A DNA stretch of 64,000 nucleotides, taken from Ruegeria sp. HKCCD8929. Lineage in GTDB: Bacteria; Pseudomonadota; Alphaproteobacteria; Rhodobacterales; Rhodobacteraceae. Below are positions 26,594-35,775 of the stretch, in pieces. The stretch is taken from NCBI RefSeq assembly GCF_013031405.1, contig NZ_WPZY01000001.1:310001-374000 (forward strand), in the 5' to 3' direction. Numbering within the stretch: the stretch's first letter is position 1; every line of letters starts with the position of its first letter. Made by a program: the position numbers and the translations under genes. The notes below the pieces were generated by a model. The model saw only the letters and a list, made by a program, of their open reading frames with translations, made no database searches and was not told the DNA's origin.

Positions 26594-28768
26594 TCACTCC
26601 TCGGCGAGCCGCATCACCGCGCTGTTTTCTGCGCCGTTGCGCAGCACGGTCAGACGGGCTTCGGGTTGATTGTCCGCCACCAGTGCCTCAAGCACCTTGT
26701 CCAGGCTTTCCGGGCTGCTGATGGCCTGACCCGTGATTTCTTCGCGCAGCAGCACGTCGCCCTGGCGCAGGGTACCGGTGGCGTTGGCTCCGACCCCGGT
26801 CACCGCCGTTTCCCAGCGATCGTCGCCCTGATTGCGCGCCGAAAGTGCAAGGCCATTCTCCAGCCCGAAAATCCGCACTGCAGGCAGAGCCAGGAGACCA
26901 TTGGACACGCGCGTTTTACCTAGGGGACGATAGCGGGCGACGACACGGATATAGCCGTCGGGGTCAACTTCGAAATTGTCGAGAATCTGCGCGGCAAAGG
27001 ACATTCCACCGCGGATCGGTTCGCCGTTGAGGGTATAGATCAGGTCCCCGCGCTGTACCCAGTCGCCAATCACCGACATGTCCTCGGCGGGATCGACGCT
27101 GGTTACCGCGATCACATGTGCCGTGGACTGGCGGCGCTGGCTGGTGCCAAAGGGAATCTCAACGTCCCAGTGCGCAAACGAGACTTGCTGTTCAAGAAGT
27201 TTGACCGGCTTTGCCGGGGCTGCCGCGGCTTGGAGGGCGTCTGCTTGTGCCGCTGCCACGGGCTTTGCCAGCGCGTCCTCCGCAGCAACCGGTTCTTCGG
27301 TTGCCGGCTTTTGTGCTGCGGTGACGGCCTCGGGTTCCGCGCTTCTTTGCGGCGCGGGCTGCTCGACGGCTTCTTGCGGTACAGTCTCGGGTTCAGTTGC
27401 TACGGCAACTTCGTCGGTATTCTCAGTTGCAGCGACGATGGGGTTTCTATTTTCGGTGATCGCTGTTGGCGCCTCGGCAACCGGAGCAACTTCGGTAGGT
27501 GCGTCTTCGTTACCGGACAGCACAAAATATCCACCTGCGACGGCAGCGATGACGGCAACCGCGGCAACAGTGATCAGCTTTCCGCCGCCGCCAGAGTCCG
27601 AGCGGCGGATGACCTTGTCGACGGCAACCGGTTCGTCTTGAACGGCGGGCTGGACGTCGTGATTTTCGGGGCCAATAGCTAGGTCCGAATTTCCGGCCAA
27701 TAGCGCAGTGACAACCGCCTCGGCATTCTCGGTCTCGGCCTTGATACGTTCCTTTTCCGCCTCGCTCAGCTCCTCCTCTTCTTCGCGGTTAACGGCCACG
27801 ATCACCGAGACGGGGCGATAGCCGAAATTGTCAAAGACAACACGCGGACCACGGAACATCCGGAGCCATTCCAGTGCCGATTGCTGACGATCGGTCGCGT
27901 GGATTTCCATCGCTTTGTCGATGGCCTCCAGAAAGCCCTCGGGATAGCCGTCGAACCGGCTGGACAGTGGCGTGTAAGGATCGGGCTGGCTGTTGTTGAA
28001 CGCGTTGAGGCGGGTTTGACCGTCAATCGGACGCTCGCCGCTGATTGCATGATAGAGCGTTGCTGCCAGCACATAGAGGTCGCTGCTGGGGCCTTGCTCA
28101 GCACCGCGCACATAGAATTCATGCGGCGAGTAGCCGTCTTTGATTACCCGCAGGGTTAGCAGCGCCGCCGTGCGGTTGGCTGCTTGTTCCCGTGCGGCGC
28201 CAAAATCGATCAGGACGGGTTCCTGGTTTTCATCGATCAGGATGTTGTCAGGCGAGATATCACGATGCAGCATGCCGCTTTCGTGGATGAACGCGACCGC
28301 CGAAAGCATCTTTTCGGTGACCTGGACCACGAAGTCAGGCGAAGGCTCCTGATCCGGGTCCTGCACGAAATCCAGCAGATCGCATCCGCGGATGAAATCC
28401 ATCGCGATATAGGCTGTCTGATTGTCCTCGAACACCTGATGCACGTCGACGATGTTGGGGTGGACCAGGCGCGCGTGATTGCGGGCCTCCTGAATGAACA
28501 TGTCGATGATCGAGCGTAGGTCATCGCGATAGGCGGGATCGGCCGCTTTGACCGCGTCGCCGACCCGGCGGCAGAGGGCGGCGGGGAAACATTCCTTGAT
28601 GACCACGTCACGGTTCAGACTGTCACGCGCAAGATACGTGATGCCGAAGCCGCCATTGTTCAGGAAACGTAGAATCTCATACTGTCCGCGCAGGAGCTTC
28701 GCTCCCGGTTGCAGTGCTTCGATCTGTGTGTCGTCGTGAGTGTGTCCGACAGCCTGATTGTGGCCCAT
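26594..28768 (-). CDS. transmembrane Ser/Thr protein kinase with PDZ-like periplasmic repeats
   Basis: Hanks-type kinase of about 724 aa, starting at the ATG at 28768 behind AGGACGAA. The kinase domain (about 28-310) has the Gly loop LNNGGFGITY (36-45), the Lys of VVIKE (58), HRDISPDN (168-175) and IDFGAA (187-192). An acidic linker leads to one membrane helix at about 397-419 (LITVAAVAVIAAVAGGYFVL). A Pro/Ala/Glu-rich stretch and about 200 residues with two PDZ-like repeats follow (VQRGDLIYTLNGEPIRGG and LRQGDVLLREEITGQ). The layout suggests periplasmic sensing and cytoplasmic output. PP2C and FHA genes follow directly. Confidence 0.92.
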   Translation of the reverse strand: MGHNQAVGHTHDDTQIEALQPGAKLLRGQYEILRFLNNGGFGITYLARDSLNRDVVIKECFPAALCRRVGDAVKAADPAYRDDLRSIIDMFIQEARNHARLVHPNIVDVHQVFEDNQTAYIAMDFIRGCDLLDFVQDPDQEPSPDFVVQVTEKMLSAVAFIHESGMLHRDISPDNILIDENQEPVLIDFGAAREQAANRTAALLTLRVIKDGYSPHEFYVRGAEQGPSSDLYVLAATLYHAISGERPIDGQTRLNAFNNSQPDPYTPLSSRFDGYPEGFLEAIDKAMEIHATDRQQSALEWLRMFRGPRVVFDNFGYRPVSVIVAVNREEEEELSEAEKERIKAETENAEAVVTALLAGNSDLAIGPENHDVQPAVQDEPVAVDKVIRRSDSGGGGKLITVAAVAVIAAVAGGYFVLSGNEDAPTEVAPVAEAPTAITENRNPIVAATENTDEVAVATEPETVPQEAVEQPAPQRSAEPEAVTAAQKPATEEPVAAEDALAKPVAAAQADALQAAAAPAKPVKLLEQQVSFAHWDVEIPFGTSQRRQSTAHVIAVTSVDPAEDMSVIGDWVQRGDLIYTLNGEPIRGGMSFAAQILDNFEVDPDGYIRVVARYRPLGKTRVSNGLLALPAVRIFGLENGLALSARNQGDDRWETAVTGVGANATGTLRQGDVLLREEITGQAISSPESLDKVLEALVADNQPEARLTVLRNGAENSAVMRLAEE

Positions 28769-29109
28769 TTCGTCCTGCCTGTGATTCCTGTTTCTGCGGA
28801 TGGAAACCAGGCCCGGGGCCCGCACACTCACACCAAACAAAACAACCGCAGGATACTTGAGTGACGTTTAGACTTATTAATTGCGACTAAATTGGGACCA
28901 ACTCATGACTTCGCTATGGTTGTACGTCACAAAAAAACCAGCTCTTGTGTATGCGGTGCAGAAATGCGGTAGATGAGGGGTTGTCTTTAAAAATTCTACG
29001 TGCCGAAAAGCAAGAGAATCAGGGCTTCGAGCGCGCTAACAGGGCTGCGGCGAGCCGGTTCCCGCATGTTCGAATCGCGAAGGGGTTACTCAATCTGAGC
29101 GGGATTCGA
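28769..29109 (-). promoter_or_regulatory. 341-base gap with candidate kinase promoter
   Basis: The gap separates the last GTPase gene from the kinase gene and is AT-richer than its flanks. On the minus strand TTGGTC (28901-28896) and TAATAA (28879-28874) are 16 bases apart and could be a promoter for the kinase-FHA-PP2C-LysM part. Arms GTGACGT (28861-28867) and ACGTCAC (28924-28930) frame it and may be a regulator site. I see no gene or structured RNA in the rest. Confidence 0.35.
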
Positions 29110-30408
29110 TCAGGTACCTGTCCGAGTTTGTGATTCGACGACGGAACTGCCGGCCCAGGCGAGGTTGTCGCTGAGCTGCGCAAGGATGCTGACGGCGTCT
29201 CTCAGCGGCGCATTTCCGGTCTCGAATTGCAGCAGCAGCAGCAGGTCCGTGGCCTTTTCGAACTCGGCCGGAATCCAGTCCGCCGCCGGATCGATTTCGC
29301 TGCCGTTTTCCAATCTTTCGGCGAACTCCTCGACGATCTCCTGACAGCTTTGCAGGAAGGTTGCCGGATCGATATCCGAGGTTGCGCGCAGATCGTCGTA
29401 GATTCGGGCAACGCCGGTCAGCCATTCCTCCAGTATCGGGTTGGACAGCGGGGGAAGTGTCGCCGCAATGCTGTCCTGCAGTGCGTCCCCGGAGTCGTAG
29501 GGCACGGCGGGTTCGACCGGCTTTGCCGCCGCTTCGATCTGTTCCAGCGCAGGAAGGAACAAAGACTGCCAATCCTTGCGGGCGGCATCGATATCCCGCT
29601 GCCTCCGAACCGAGGCGACGCGCAGAACTTCTTCGGCCAGAGCTTGGCCACCACAGGATTCCCAGAGGTCGAAATTGGGCTCGGGTTCCTGCGACATGGC
29701 CTGAACGGCAATGGGCGTGCCGATCGGGACAATCGCGTCGAACATACCTTTGTTTTCTTTTTCCAGCCGCGCCAGAACCCTGTCAATCGCATCCCGCACA
29801 GGCGGCAGGTCGGAATGGGTCACGGCCAGCAGGCTGTTTTCGCGCAGCTCAGCAGGGACTTGCGACCACAGGTGCCTTTCTGTTTCGCGCCACGCATTGG
29901 TGCCGTTGGTGCACCAGATTGCGCAATCGACAAGGTTCAGCAGTTCAAGGGTCTGTTTATAGGTATCATCCAAAGCGCCAGAGCCCGGAAGGTCGAACAG
30001 AGATATTTCGCGCAGCGCCGGGGAGGGGAGCCCGACCGAGATAAAGTCAGGCTCGTCGACCGCAGCCTTTTCCAGCGCGACGCCCGCATAGATCTTTTGC
30101 GGTTTTTTCCACCATCCGACCGTTGTTTGCGGTTCATCCGAGTAATTGACGATCACAAGCGGAAGTTGCAGGTGCTGCGGACCCGTTGGCAGGATGTCTG
30201 CCCCGGCCAGCATGTTTGCAAGGCTTGACTTTCCCGCTCCGAATTCTCCGGCAAAACCGATCGCAACGGCGCTGGACAGGCGTTCGACATGCGCTTTGGC
30301 GCGGTCGCGCAGCGCGTCTAACTCAGCAGATGCACCAGCTTTTCGCGTCACGGCGAGAAAGCGTTCATATTGCTGTATGTATTGTTCGGTTCCGGGGAAT
30401 TCGATCAC
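29110..30408 (-). CDS. dynamin-like GTPase, short GEFxAGKS type (pair A)
   Basis: Large-GTPase family protein of 432 aa. G1 is GEFGAGKSS (54-62), G3 is DLPGSG (139-144) and G4-like is THSD (197-200). After G3 it carries IWCTNGTNAWRETER, nearly identical in spacing and sequence to LWCTHATQAWRETER in the GTPase at 33979-35769. The C-terminal half is helical and acidic. The start is a GTG that overlaps the upstream GTPase stop as GTGA, so both partners are made together. Bacterial dynamin-like proteins often work as paired, non-identical subunits on membranes. The role here is not known. Confidence 0.85.
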   Translation of the reverse strand: MIEFPGTEQYIQQYERFLAVTRKAGASAELDALRDRAKAHVERLSSAVAIGFAGEFGAGKSSLANMLAGADILPTGPQHLQLPLVIVNYSDEPQTTVGWWKKPQKIYAGVALEKAAVDEPDFISVGLPSPALREISLFDLPGSGALDDTYKQTLELLNLVDCAIWCTNGTNAWRETERHLWSQVPAELRENSLLAVTHSDLPPVRDAIDRVLARLEKENKGMFDAIVPIGTPIAVQAMSQEPEPNFDLWESCGGQALAEEVLRVASVRRQRDIDAARKDWQSLFLPALEQIEAAAKPVEPAVPYDSGDALQDSIAATLPPLSNPILEEWLTGVARIYDDLRATSDIDPATFLQSCQEIVEEFAERLENGSEIDPAADWIPAEFEKATDLLLLLQFETGNAPLRDAVSILAQLSDNLAWAGSSVVESQTRTGT

Positions 30409-32450
30409 TCTGCCGCCTCCGGTTGTATGTCAATGGCCCGATCCGGGCGGAATACCGCGTCGAGTTCATCGGCGATTTTGCGGGCCCGGTCAAACGCTCT
30501 TTGCGCCTCGGACCGCGCGCAGGTCGTTTCGTCACCCTCGGCGTCGACATGTTCTAGGTGCCCGGCCAGCAACGCAAGGTGATGTTCCAGAACGGTATCT
30601 ATCCGATCCTGCAGATCGGTGCGGGCAGTATCGACCAGATCGTCCCCGATCATCTCGAATTCCTGCGTGATCAGTGTTTCTGCCCGGGTTACGAAACTGG
30701 ACCGGGAAAACAGTCGTGACAGCCAGGAGATTCGCAGCTCAACCGTGATACCGCGAGTCAGTGCCGTGGTATCGGGGCGGAACCACCGGATCGCACTTGT
30801 GTTCATGCGGCTGTCGGCGCTTTCGTTCCAGCCGGGCAGGGTCTGCAGAGCGGCGTTGCTTTGCATGTCGATGGCATAGAGACCGTTCAGAACCTGCTGA
30901 CGCGCGATCTGGGTGGCATCCAGAATAAGCTTACGCATCTGCTCGCGCAGGGCGGTAAAGTCCAATTCGGTCGCGTTGCCTCGTGCAAGCAGCGGGGAAG
31001 TGCCGTCCGGATTACGGACCCCGGCGGTTACCATCTCGGCCACGGTGTCATCCAGCACACCGCGCAGCATGGCAAACTGATCGTCCAGTTCTTGGGTTAT
31101 TTCCGCCGATTTCTCGGCGATCATGGATCGTAGTGACGCAAGGGTTTCGTTTCGCTCATCAGGTTCCGCCTGATCCGGTGTTTCGTCCTTGAGCACCCTC
31201 AGGCGCGCCTCGCTGCGTTCAACCTCGCCCTGTGCGAACCCGTTGAGATGCTGCCATGCGATCTGCAGATGTTCCCGGCGGGGTCCATCGGCGAGCGATC
31301 GGGTGACATGGGCGCGCAGTTCCGGCAGGCCCGAGGCGATCATCGCAGCGAGGCGTAGCGCACCCTCGCGACTGACCGGGCCCGGCCCCTTCTTCATCTC
31401 TTCGACGCCTTCGAGATATTGTTTCAGCAGCGGGGGATGTGCACGCAGCCAGGCCAAAACCCGATTGTGATCGACGCCAGATTCATCGCCGGTAAGCGCG
31501 TAGTGGGCCCATTGGGCGCTGCCCATCAGGACATCCACACTCGCGTCGCCGAGCGCTTTGGTCAGCCCGTCCTGCACGTCGGCGCGCACCTTGTCGGCAT
31601 CTTCGGCACCCTGGCCCAACTCATCGACGCGATTAATGAACACCACGATCTGACCAAGCTCTAGCGCTTGCATCAGGCGGAACAGCTTGAGATCCGCGCG
31701 TGACAACGCCTGATGAGCCGACAGAACGACGACAAAGAAATCCGCCTCTTTCAGATATTGGCGCGAGATCTCCTCGCGGATCAGCAAGGGGTCATTGACG
31801 CCGGGCGTGTCGGTGACAGTCAACGGAAACGGGAAGTGGCCGAGTTCAAAGTAAACTTCGGCCTTGCGCGTGATATCGCTGTAGAGTCCCCGGTCCGTGG
31901 GCGTCTCGCCCTCGGCCAGATCGGCAGGGTCGTCGCCGGCGCAGACATAGCGTTCCAGATCGCCCTCGGTAAGCACATCGAGATCGTGGCTTTGCCCCAG
32001 CAGTTCCGAGTAGCTGCGGCCCAGACGCAACTGGGCGCGGGTCTTCATCGCCTCGACCTGCTCCTCAATCATCTCGCGCTTGTAGCTGTCCTCGTCATCG
32101 GGGAACATGTTGCGCAGTTCTTCGCCCTCAGCGATCAGCGCCTGCCATTGCTGATTGTCGAAGAAGTGAAACTCGGCTCCCTTGACGCGTTCGGAGGGAT
32201 GGCCGAAATGCATGTCTGTGATGACGGTGGTCCAAGGGTTTACATCTGACGGTAGAAACTCCGCCTGACCAGTGAACCCATTGATAAGGCGCGATTTACC
32301 GGCCTTGATCTGACCGACAAAGGCGATACCGGGCTTCAGCCCGGTGAGGTCGCGCAGGATGCGCGAGATGAACAGGCGGGTTTCATCATTCGCCGTGCTC
32401 ATCATTTCTTCTGCAAGCCGGATTAACTCCCGGCGACTGGTCTCACTCAT
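30405..32450 (-). CDS. dynamin-like GTPase, long GQxKAGKS type (pair A)
   Basis: Dynamin-family protein of 681 aa. G1 is GQIKAGKSR (46-54), then LPSDVNPWTTVIT (67-79), G3 DTPGVND (214-220) and G4 NRVD (273-276). LLGQSHDL and YVCAGDD match the long GTPase of the other pair (LLGQNHQY, YVCLGDE). The C-terminal half is predicted mainly helical and includes a basic segment near the end (RISWLSRLFSRSSF, about 590-605) that might contact membranes. AAGGT precedes the ATG. It follows the 297-aa unknown gene by 81 bases and overlaps the short GTPase gene. Confidence 0.87.
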   Translation of the reverse strand: MSETSRRELIRLAEEMMSTANDETRLFISRILRDLTGLKPGIAFVGQIKAGKSRLINGFTGQAEFLPSDVNPWTTVITDMHFGHPSERVKGAEFHFFDNQQWQALIAEGEELRNMFPDDEDSYKREMIEEQVEAMKTRAQLRLGRSYSELLGQSHDLDVLTEGDLERYVCAGDDPADLAEGETPTDRGLYSDITRKAEVYFELGHFPFPLTVTDTPGVNDPLLIREEISRQYLKEADFFVVVLSAHQALSRADLKLFRLMQALELGQIVVFINRVDELGQGAEDADKVRADVQDGLTKALGDASVDVLMGSAQWAHYALTGDESGVDHNRVLAWLRAHPPLLKQYLEGVEEMKKGPGPVSREGALRLAAMIASGLPELRAHVTRSLADGPRREHLQIAWQHLNGFAQGEVERSEARLRVLKDETPDQAEPDERNETLASLRSMIAEKSAEITQELDDQFAMLRGVLDDTVAEMVTAGVRNPDGTSPLLARGNATELDFTALREQMRKLILDATQIARQQVLNGLYAIDMQSNAALQTLPGWNESADSRMNTSAIRWFRPDTTALTRGITVELRISWLSRLFSRSSFVTRAETLITQEFEMIGDDLVDTARTDLQDRIDTVLEHHLALLAGHLEHVDAEGDETTCARSEAQRAFDRARKIADELDAVFRPDRAIDIQPEAAE

Positions 32451-32531
32451 ATTGTTACCTTATGAACTGGGTTTTCTTGCCTTCAGTGATGAATTAAAAA
32501 ACTAAACTCTTGTGCACGTCAGAAGTCCGGC

Positions 32532-33425
32532 TCAGCCACCCTTCCGCGTCAGTGACTTCCACAAGCTGACAACAGTGCCCAGCTTGCGGGTTTCGTGTAT
32601 GGCCGCAGCCGTGGTTTCGCCGTCTCGGCAGAGCGCGATGCCCGGCGCTTTTCCGCCAGAGGGTCGCAGGACGATGAGTTGCGGATGCGAGATAGCATCA
32701 GCACTGTCGGTATCCCAAGCCGCGAGATCGCTGGCGAACTGCGCCAGCACGTCCGCGTCAGGGCAGAGCGGGTGGTCAGGGGCGCAATCGCCTGCCATAT
32801 CAACCGGTGTGTCGTTCCCATTGCGAACCAGCACCCTGCCTGATGCAAATGCGGCGGCCCCTTTATGAAACAGATGTGCCAGCGATTTGGTCGACGCGGG
32901 AGGCGTCGTCAGGTTCTGGGGCTCAAGGATTACTGTCGGTGCCTCGTCCTCGGGCCGTGCAGCGGCCGGTGTATCGTCGATAACGGAAGTGTCGGATACG
33001 GCGATCTCGGCACAGGCAGTCTCGATCTCACTCATCGTGATGCCGACGTCGTCGGCGTCAGGCGATTTGTCGGGATGCAGTGACAAAACCTCAAGCGGAC
33101 CGGTTGTTTCGCTGAACTTCGAGATCAGTTGCGCCAGCCGCCCGGTGACTTGCTCGCGGTCGTCCGCGTCGAAATCCGGAGCATCACCTTGGGTGGCCTC
33201 AAGCACGTCAGTGACGCGAGAGCTGCTGACCTCGAGGACCAACCGGTCTTCGTTCTCGGACGAGAATTCCAGCCTGCGGGGCAGGACGGTACCCCGGATG
33301 GTGCGCAAGATTTCCACCCGGCGCTCGCTGGCCGTGGTGCCGGACAAGGTGTTGGCCGGTGACAGCCGCGCGGTTGCCCTGCGACTGATGTCGCCCAGCA
33401 TATCCAATATGTTGGTGTCAATCAC
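32532..33425 (-). CDS. uncharacterised 297-aa acidic protein of the GTPase cluster
   Basis: I do not recognise the family. No signal peptide or membrane helix is visible. The N-terminal 125 residues are well-mixed and look folded (ILRTIRGTVLPRRLEF, RLVLEVSSSRVTDVLEA). Residues 125-185 are acidic and Thr/Pro-rich and probably disordered. The C-terminal 110 residues look folded again (ASGRVLVRNGNDTPVDM, PQLIVLRPSGGKAPG). It starts with GTG 23 bases after the Roadblock-like gene and precedes a GTPase gene. Its position between the two GTPase pairs suggests an adaptor, which is inference. Confidence 0.75.
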   Translation of the reverse strand: MIDTNILDMLGDISRRATARLSPANTLSGTTASERRVEILRTIRGTVLPRRLEFSSENEDRLVLEVSSSRVTDVLEATQGDAPDFDADDREQVTGRLAQLISKFSETTGPLEVLSLHPDKSPDADDVGITMSEIETACAEIAVSDTSVIDDTPAAARPEDEAPTVILEPQNLTTPPASTKSLAHLFHKGAAAFASGRVLVRNGNDTPVDMAGDCAPDHPLCPDADVLAQFASDLAAWDTDSADAISHPQLIVLRPSGGKAPGIALCRDGETTAAAIHETRKLGTVVSLWKSLTRKGG

Positions 33426-33448
33426 TGCTCATGCCCTCTCGCGCTTGT

Positions 33449-33850
33449 CTACACCGCCGCCGCAACCGTTCGAAGGCTCATATGCGACTTGGTCAGGGCC
33501 AAACCCGCATTTGCACTGTCGCGGCAGATGTAGCAGACCACATGGTCGGGATAAGCTTGCGTTCGCAAAAACACGTGTAGCCGTCCGGCTGCAAAAATGG
33601 CGATCTCGCCAAACCCGAGTGCATCGTCCGAAACGGTTCCAGCTTTGCGGAGCATATCCTCGAAGGCGCGGATGCCTTGACCCTGAAACAGGCTCGCAAC
33701 AGCGACTGCCAGGGTTTCCAGCGCCGTCTCGCATTCCGGATCCTCGCCCTGAAGCCCCAAGAGCATTCCGGTCTCCATGTCGATATAACCCGCTGCAAAG
33801 CAGTCGGGGATCGTTTCCATCGCGGTCTTCAGAGCTGAATCAAGGGACAT
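33449..33850 (-). CDS. Roadblock/LC7-like small protein
   Basis: Protein of 133 aa whose pattern fits the Roadblock/LC7 fold: an N-terminal helix (ALKTAMETIPDC), a beta hairpin (AGYIDMETGMLLGL), a second helix (ETALETLAVAVASLF), two strands (FGEIAIFAAGRLHVFLRT and DHVVCYICRDSA) and a last helix. Proteins of this fold (MglB, LC7) act as dimeric scaffolds or GTPase regulators. No GTPase of the small MglA type is present, but dynamin-like GTPases flank it on both sides. AGG lies 9 bases before the ATG, and a strong hairpin lies upstream. Confidence 0.68.
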   Translation of the reverse strand: MSLDSALKTAMETIPDCFAAGYIDMETGMLLGLQGEDPECETALETLAVAVASLFQGQGIRAFEDMLRKAGTVSDDALGFGEIAIFAAGRLHVFLRTQAYPDHVVCYICRDSANAGLALTKSHMSLRTVAAAV

Positions 33851-33880
33851 TGGGTGAACCTGACCATCCGTAAAAGCTCG

Positions 33881-33907
33881 GGCAGCGAGGATCGAATCCC
33901 CGCTGCC
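33881..33907 (-). promoter_or_regulatory. strong hairpin before the Roadblock-like gene
   Basis: GGCAGCG (33881-33887) and CGCTGCC (33901-33907) enclose a second pair GGAT/ATCC around a CGA loop, giving an almost continuous 12-base stem with one mismatch. On the transcribed strand it is followed after a few bases by CTTTTA. It sits in the 128-base gap between the pair-B short GTPase and the Roadblock-like gene, the longest gap in the upstream half. It may be an attenuator or processing site. Confidence 0.45.
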
Positions 33908-33978
33908 TCAAGTAGTTAGCATGACTGGCACAGGGGCGGAACGGCAATTTACCCCTCCGCGCCTGGCCTCTGGTACGG

Positions 33979-35769
33979 TTACAAAACATGCCAATCGGCA
34001 CCGGGTTGGGCGTTGGCGTTCGGGATTGCCTGCAAGCCGTCCTGCAACGGATTGGCATGATGTTCGATCGCGATCTGGTCGAACTCCTCCAGGAACGCCT
34101 GGAATACCCTGAGCAGTTCGTCCGGGTTTGTCGGAACAGTCTCGCTGGCGATGATTTGCTGCCACATGGATGCAGCGCTGAGCGGGGCGCCCGCTGCAGC
34201 TTCAAGGCTGTGGTCAGGCTCGCTTTCTTCATCAGCGACGTCATCGGTTTCCGAAGGCTCGTCGTCCTCAGCTTTCAGATCCGGCATCGGCAGGATCTCG
34301 GCGCTCTCGCCTTGAGGCTCGGCTTCGCTTTCCTCGTCAGCCACGCGCTCCGCCTCCGGCTCCGTCATTGCATCGCATGCCTCGGCCGAGGTCTCGGTGG
34401 CGAGCAGAGCGGTTACCGAGGAGACGGCTTTGTCATCTTCCACTCTGTCATCTTCTGCAACTTGCTCCGGGGTCTCGGGCGCGGTGCTGTCCTCGTCGGC
34501 GAGACGAATGGCCAGAGAACCGAGAACACCGTCGTCCCCTTCCGACGCGACCTCGTTCTCGGCAAGCAGGTCCTGCGTTTCGAGGTCTTCCTCATCGTCG
34601 AAGTCATCGTCTATCAGATCGTCCTGCGGCTCGGCGTCATATCCACCGGCCAGATCCTCGATGCTCAGGGGTGTGGCGGCGGGCGAGCGGAAGAACGCGC
34701 GCAGATCGTCGTCTGACACTCCACCCGCAACGTCGGTGCCGTCTGACTGATCCTGAACGACCTGTGCGCGCAGCTTCTCCGCCTCTCCGGCATCAATCCG
34801 GGTGCGGTCTGCAATCATGCTCTCATCATCCGCGCGCCTTGCAACCCGTGACGGGCGGATGGGAATAGCGGTCGAGGGTGCATCGCCGGCCTCGCGAGCC
34901 TCCTCGTCCATCACCGGGTTCATCAGCTTTAGCGGTGTTACATTTGCCGATGCCTCGGATGCCAGCTCGACCGTGCGCGCAGGTGACGACGGCAGGCTCT
35001 TGTCGATCTGGTAGCGGGTCAGAAGATCAGCGCGGGCATTCATGATGCTTTCGGTGATCTCGAGGAAGCTGTCGACCATCTTGCCGCCGCCGCTGCGTGT
35101 CCACAGTTCGGCATCACCGGTCTTGTCGCGGGCAGTGATCGCGTCGCGGGCAGAGAACAGTATTGAGCGGTTGAACAGCTGACCGGTCTCGCGGTTCACC
35201 CGCCGCAGCACTTTCTGCCGGTCTTTTGGCCCCAAAGTATCGGCTCGGGTGATCAGCAGCAGAGAGTTCTGATGCAGCCGCTCAGGCAGTGCCGCCCATG
35301 TTGCGCGCTCGGTCTCGCGCCAGGCCTGGGTCGCATGCGTGCACCACAGAACCCCATTGGCCTGTCCAACAGCGCGCTGCCAAACATCGGACGAAATCTT
35401 GGGATCAGAGATCCCGGGCGTGTCGATCAGATCGACCGCTTCGAGGATGTCAGCCTCAAGATAGATGCGGATGAACTGCGCGTCTTGCACGCCGATCTGG
35501 TTCAGCTCATCCAAACCGATCGTCTTTCGCGTGCCATCGGGCCGCAGCACGTATGCCGGGCGTTTGCCCCAGCTGAACCAGACCGGAGGCAACTGTGTCG
35601 CCGTGACCTGCGTCGGCAAGGTGTTTTGCCGCAGTAGAAAGTTCATCAGCGTCGATTTCCCAGCGCTGAACTCGCCCATCAGGGCAAAGACGGGCTTGCG
35701 GCGGGACCACTGCTCGATCCGGGTCCATTGCCTGGGGGTGACGAAGCGGGTTTTATTGTTTGTAGTCAT
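33979..35769 (-). CDS. dynamin-like GTPase, short GEFxAGKS type with acidic extension (pair B)
   Basis: GTPase of 596 aa. G1 is GEFSAGKST (32-40), G3 DTPGISD (116-122) and G4 TRAD (174-177), with LWCTHATQAWRETER (141-155) shared with the pair-A short GTPase. From about residue 255 to 530 the chain is strongly acidic and low in complexity (for example DDDFDDEEDLETQD) and holds many Ser and Thr. The last 60 residues look folded (ASMWQQIIASETVP, AFLEEFDQIAIEHHANP). The acidic region is absent from pair A and is a plausible target for the kinase and the FHA protein. AAGAGA precedes the ATG. Confidence 0.85.
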   Translation of the reverse strand: MTTNNKTRFVTPRQWTRIEQWSRRKPVFALMGEFSAGKSTLMNFLLRQNTLPTQVTATQLPPVWFSWGKRPAYVLRPDGTRKTIGLDELNQIGVQDAQFIRIYLEADILEAVDLIDTPGISDPKISSDVWQRAVGQANGVLWCTHATQAWRETERATWAALPERLHQNSLLLITRADTLGPKDRQKVLRRVNRETGQLFNRSILFSARDAITARDKTGDAELWTRSGGGKMVDSFLEITESIMNARADLLTRYQIDKSLPSSPARTVELASEASANVTPLKLMNPVMDEEAREAGDAPSTAIPIRPSRVARRADDESMIADRTRIDAGEAEKLRAQVVQDQSDGTDVAGGVSDDDLRAFFRSPAATPLSIEDLAGGYDAEPQDDLIDDDFDDEEDLETQDLLAENEVASEGDDGVLGSLAIRLADEDSTAPETPEQVAEDDRVEDDKAVSSVTALLATETSAEACDAMTEPEAERVADEESEAEPQGESAEILPMPDLKAEDDEPSETDDVADEESEPDHSLEAAAGAPLSAASMWQQIIASETVPTNPDELLRVFQAFLEEFDQIAIEHHANPLQDGLQAIPNANAQPGADWHVL

Positions 35770-35775
35770 GTTCTC

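Noticed and set aside
22191..28768. type VI secretion accessory locus
   Set aside because: Kinase, FHA and PP2C genes are present, but no tss, hcp, vgrG or clpV gene occurs in the window.
28931..29100. possible tRNA or small RNA in the gap before the kinase
   Set aside because: The GTTCGAATC-like string has no supporting stems.
33881..33907. tRNA-like T-arm on the minus strand (GGGGATTCGATCCTC)
   Set aside because: No matching acceptor, D-arm or anticodon arm can be folded around it; it reads better as a simple hairpin.
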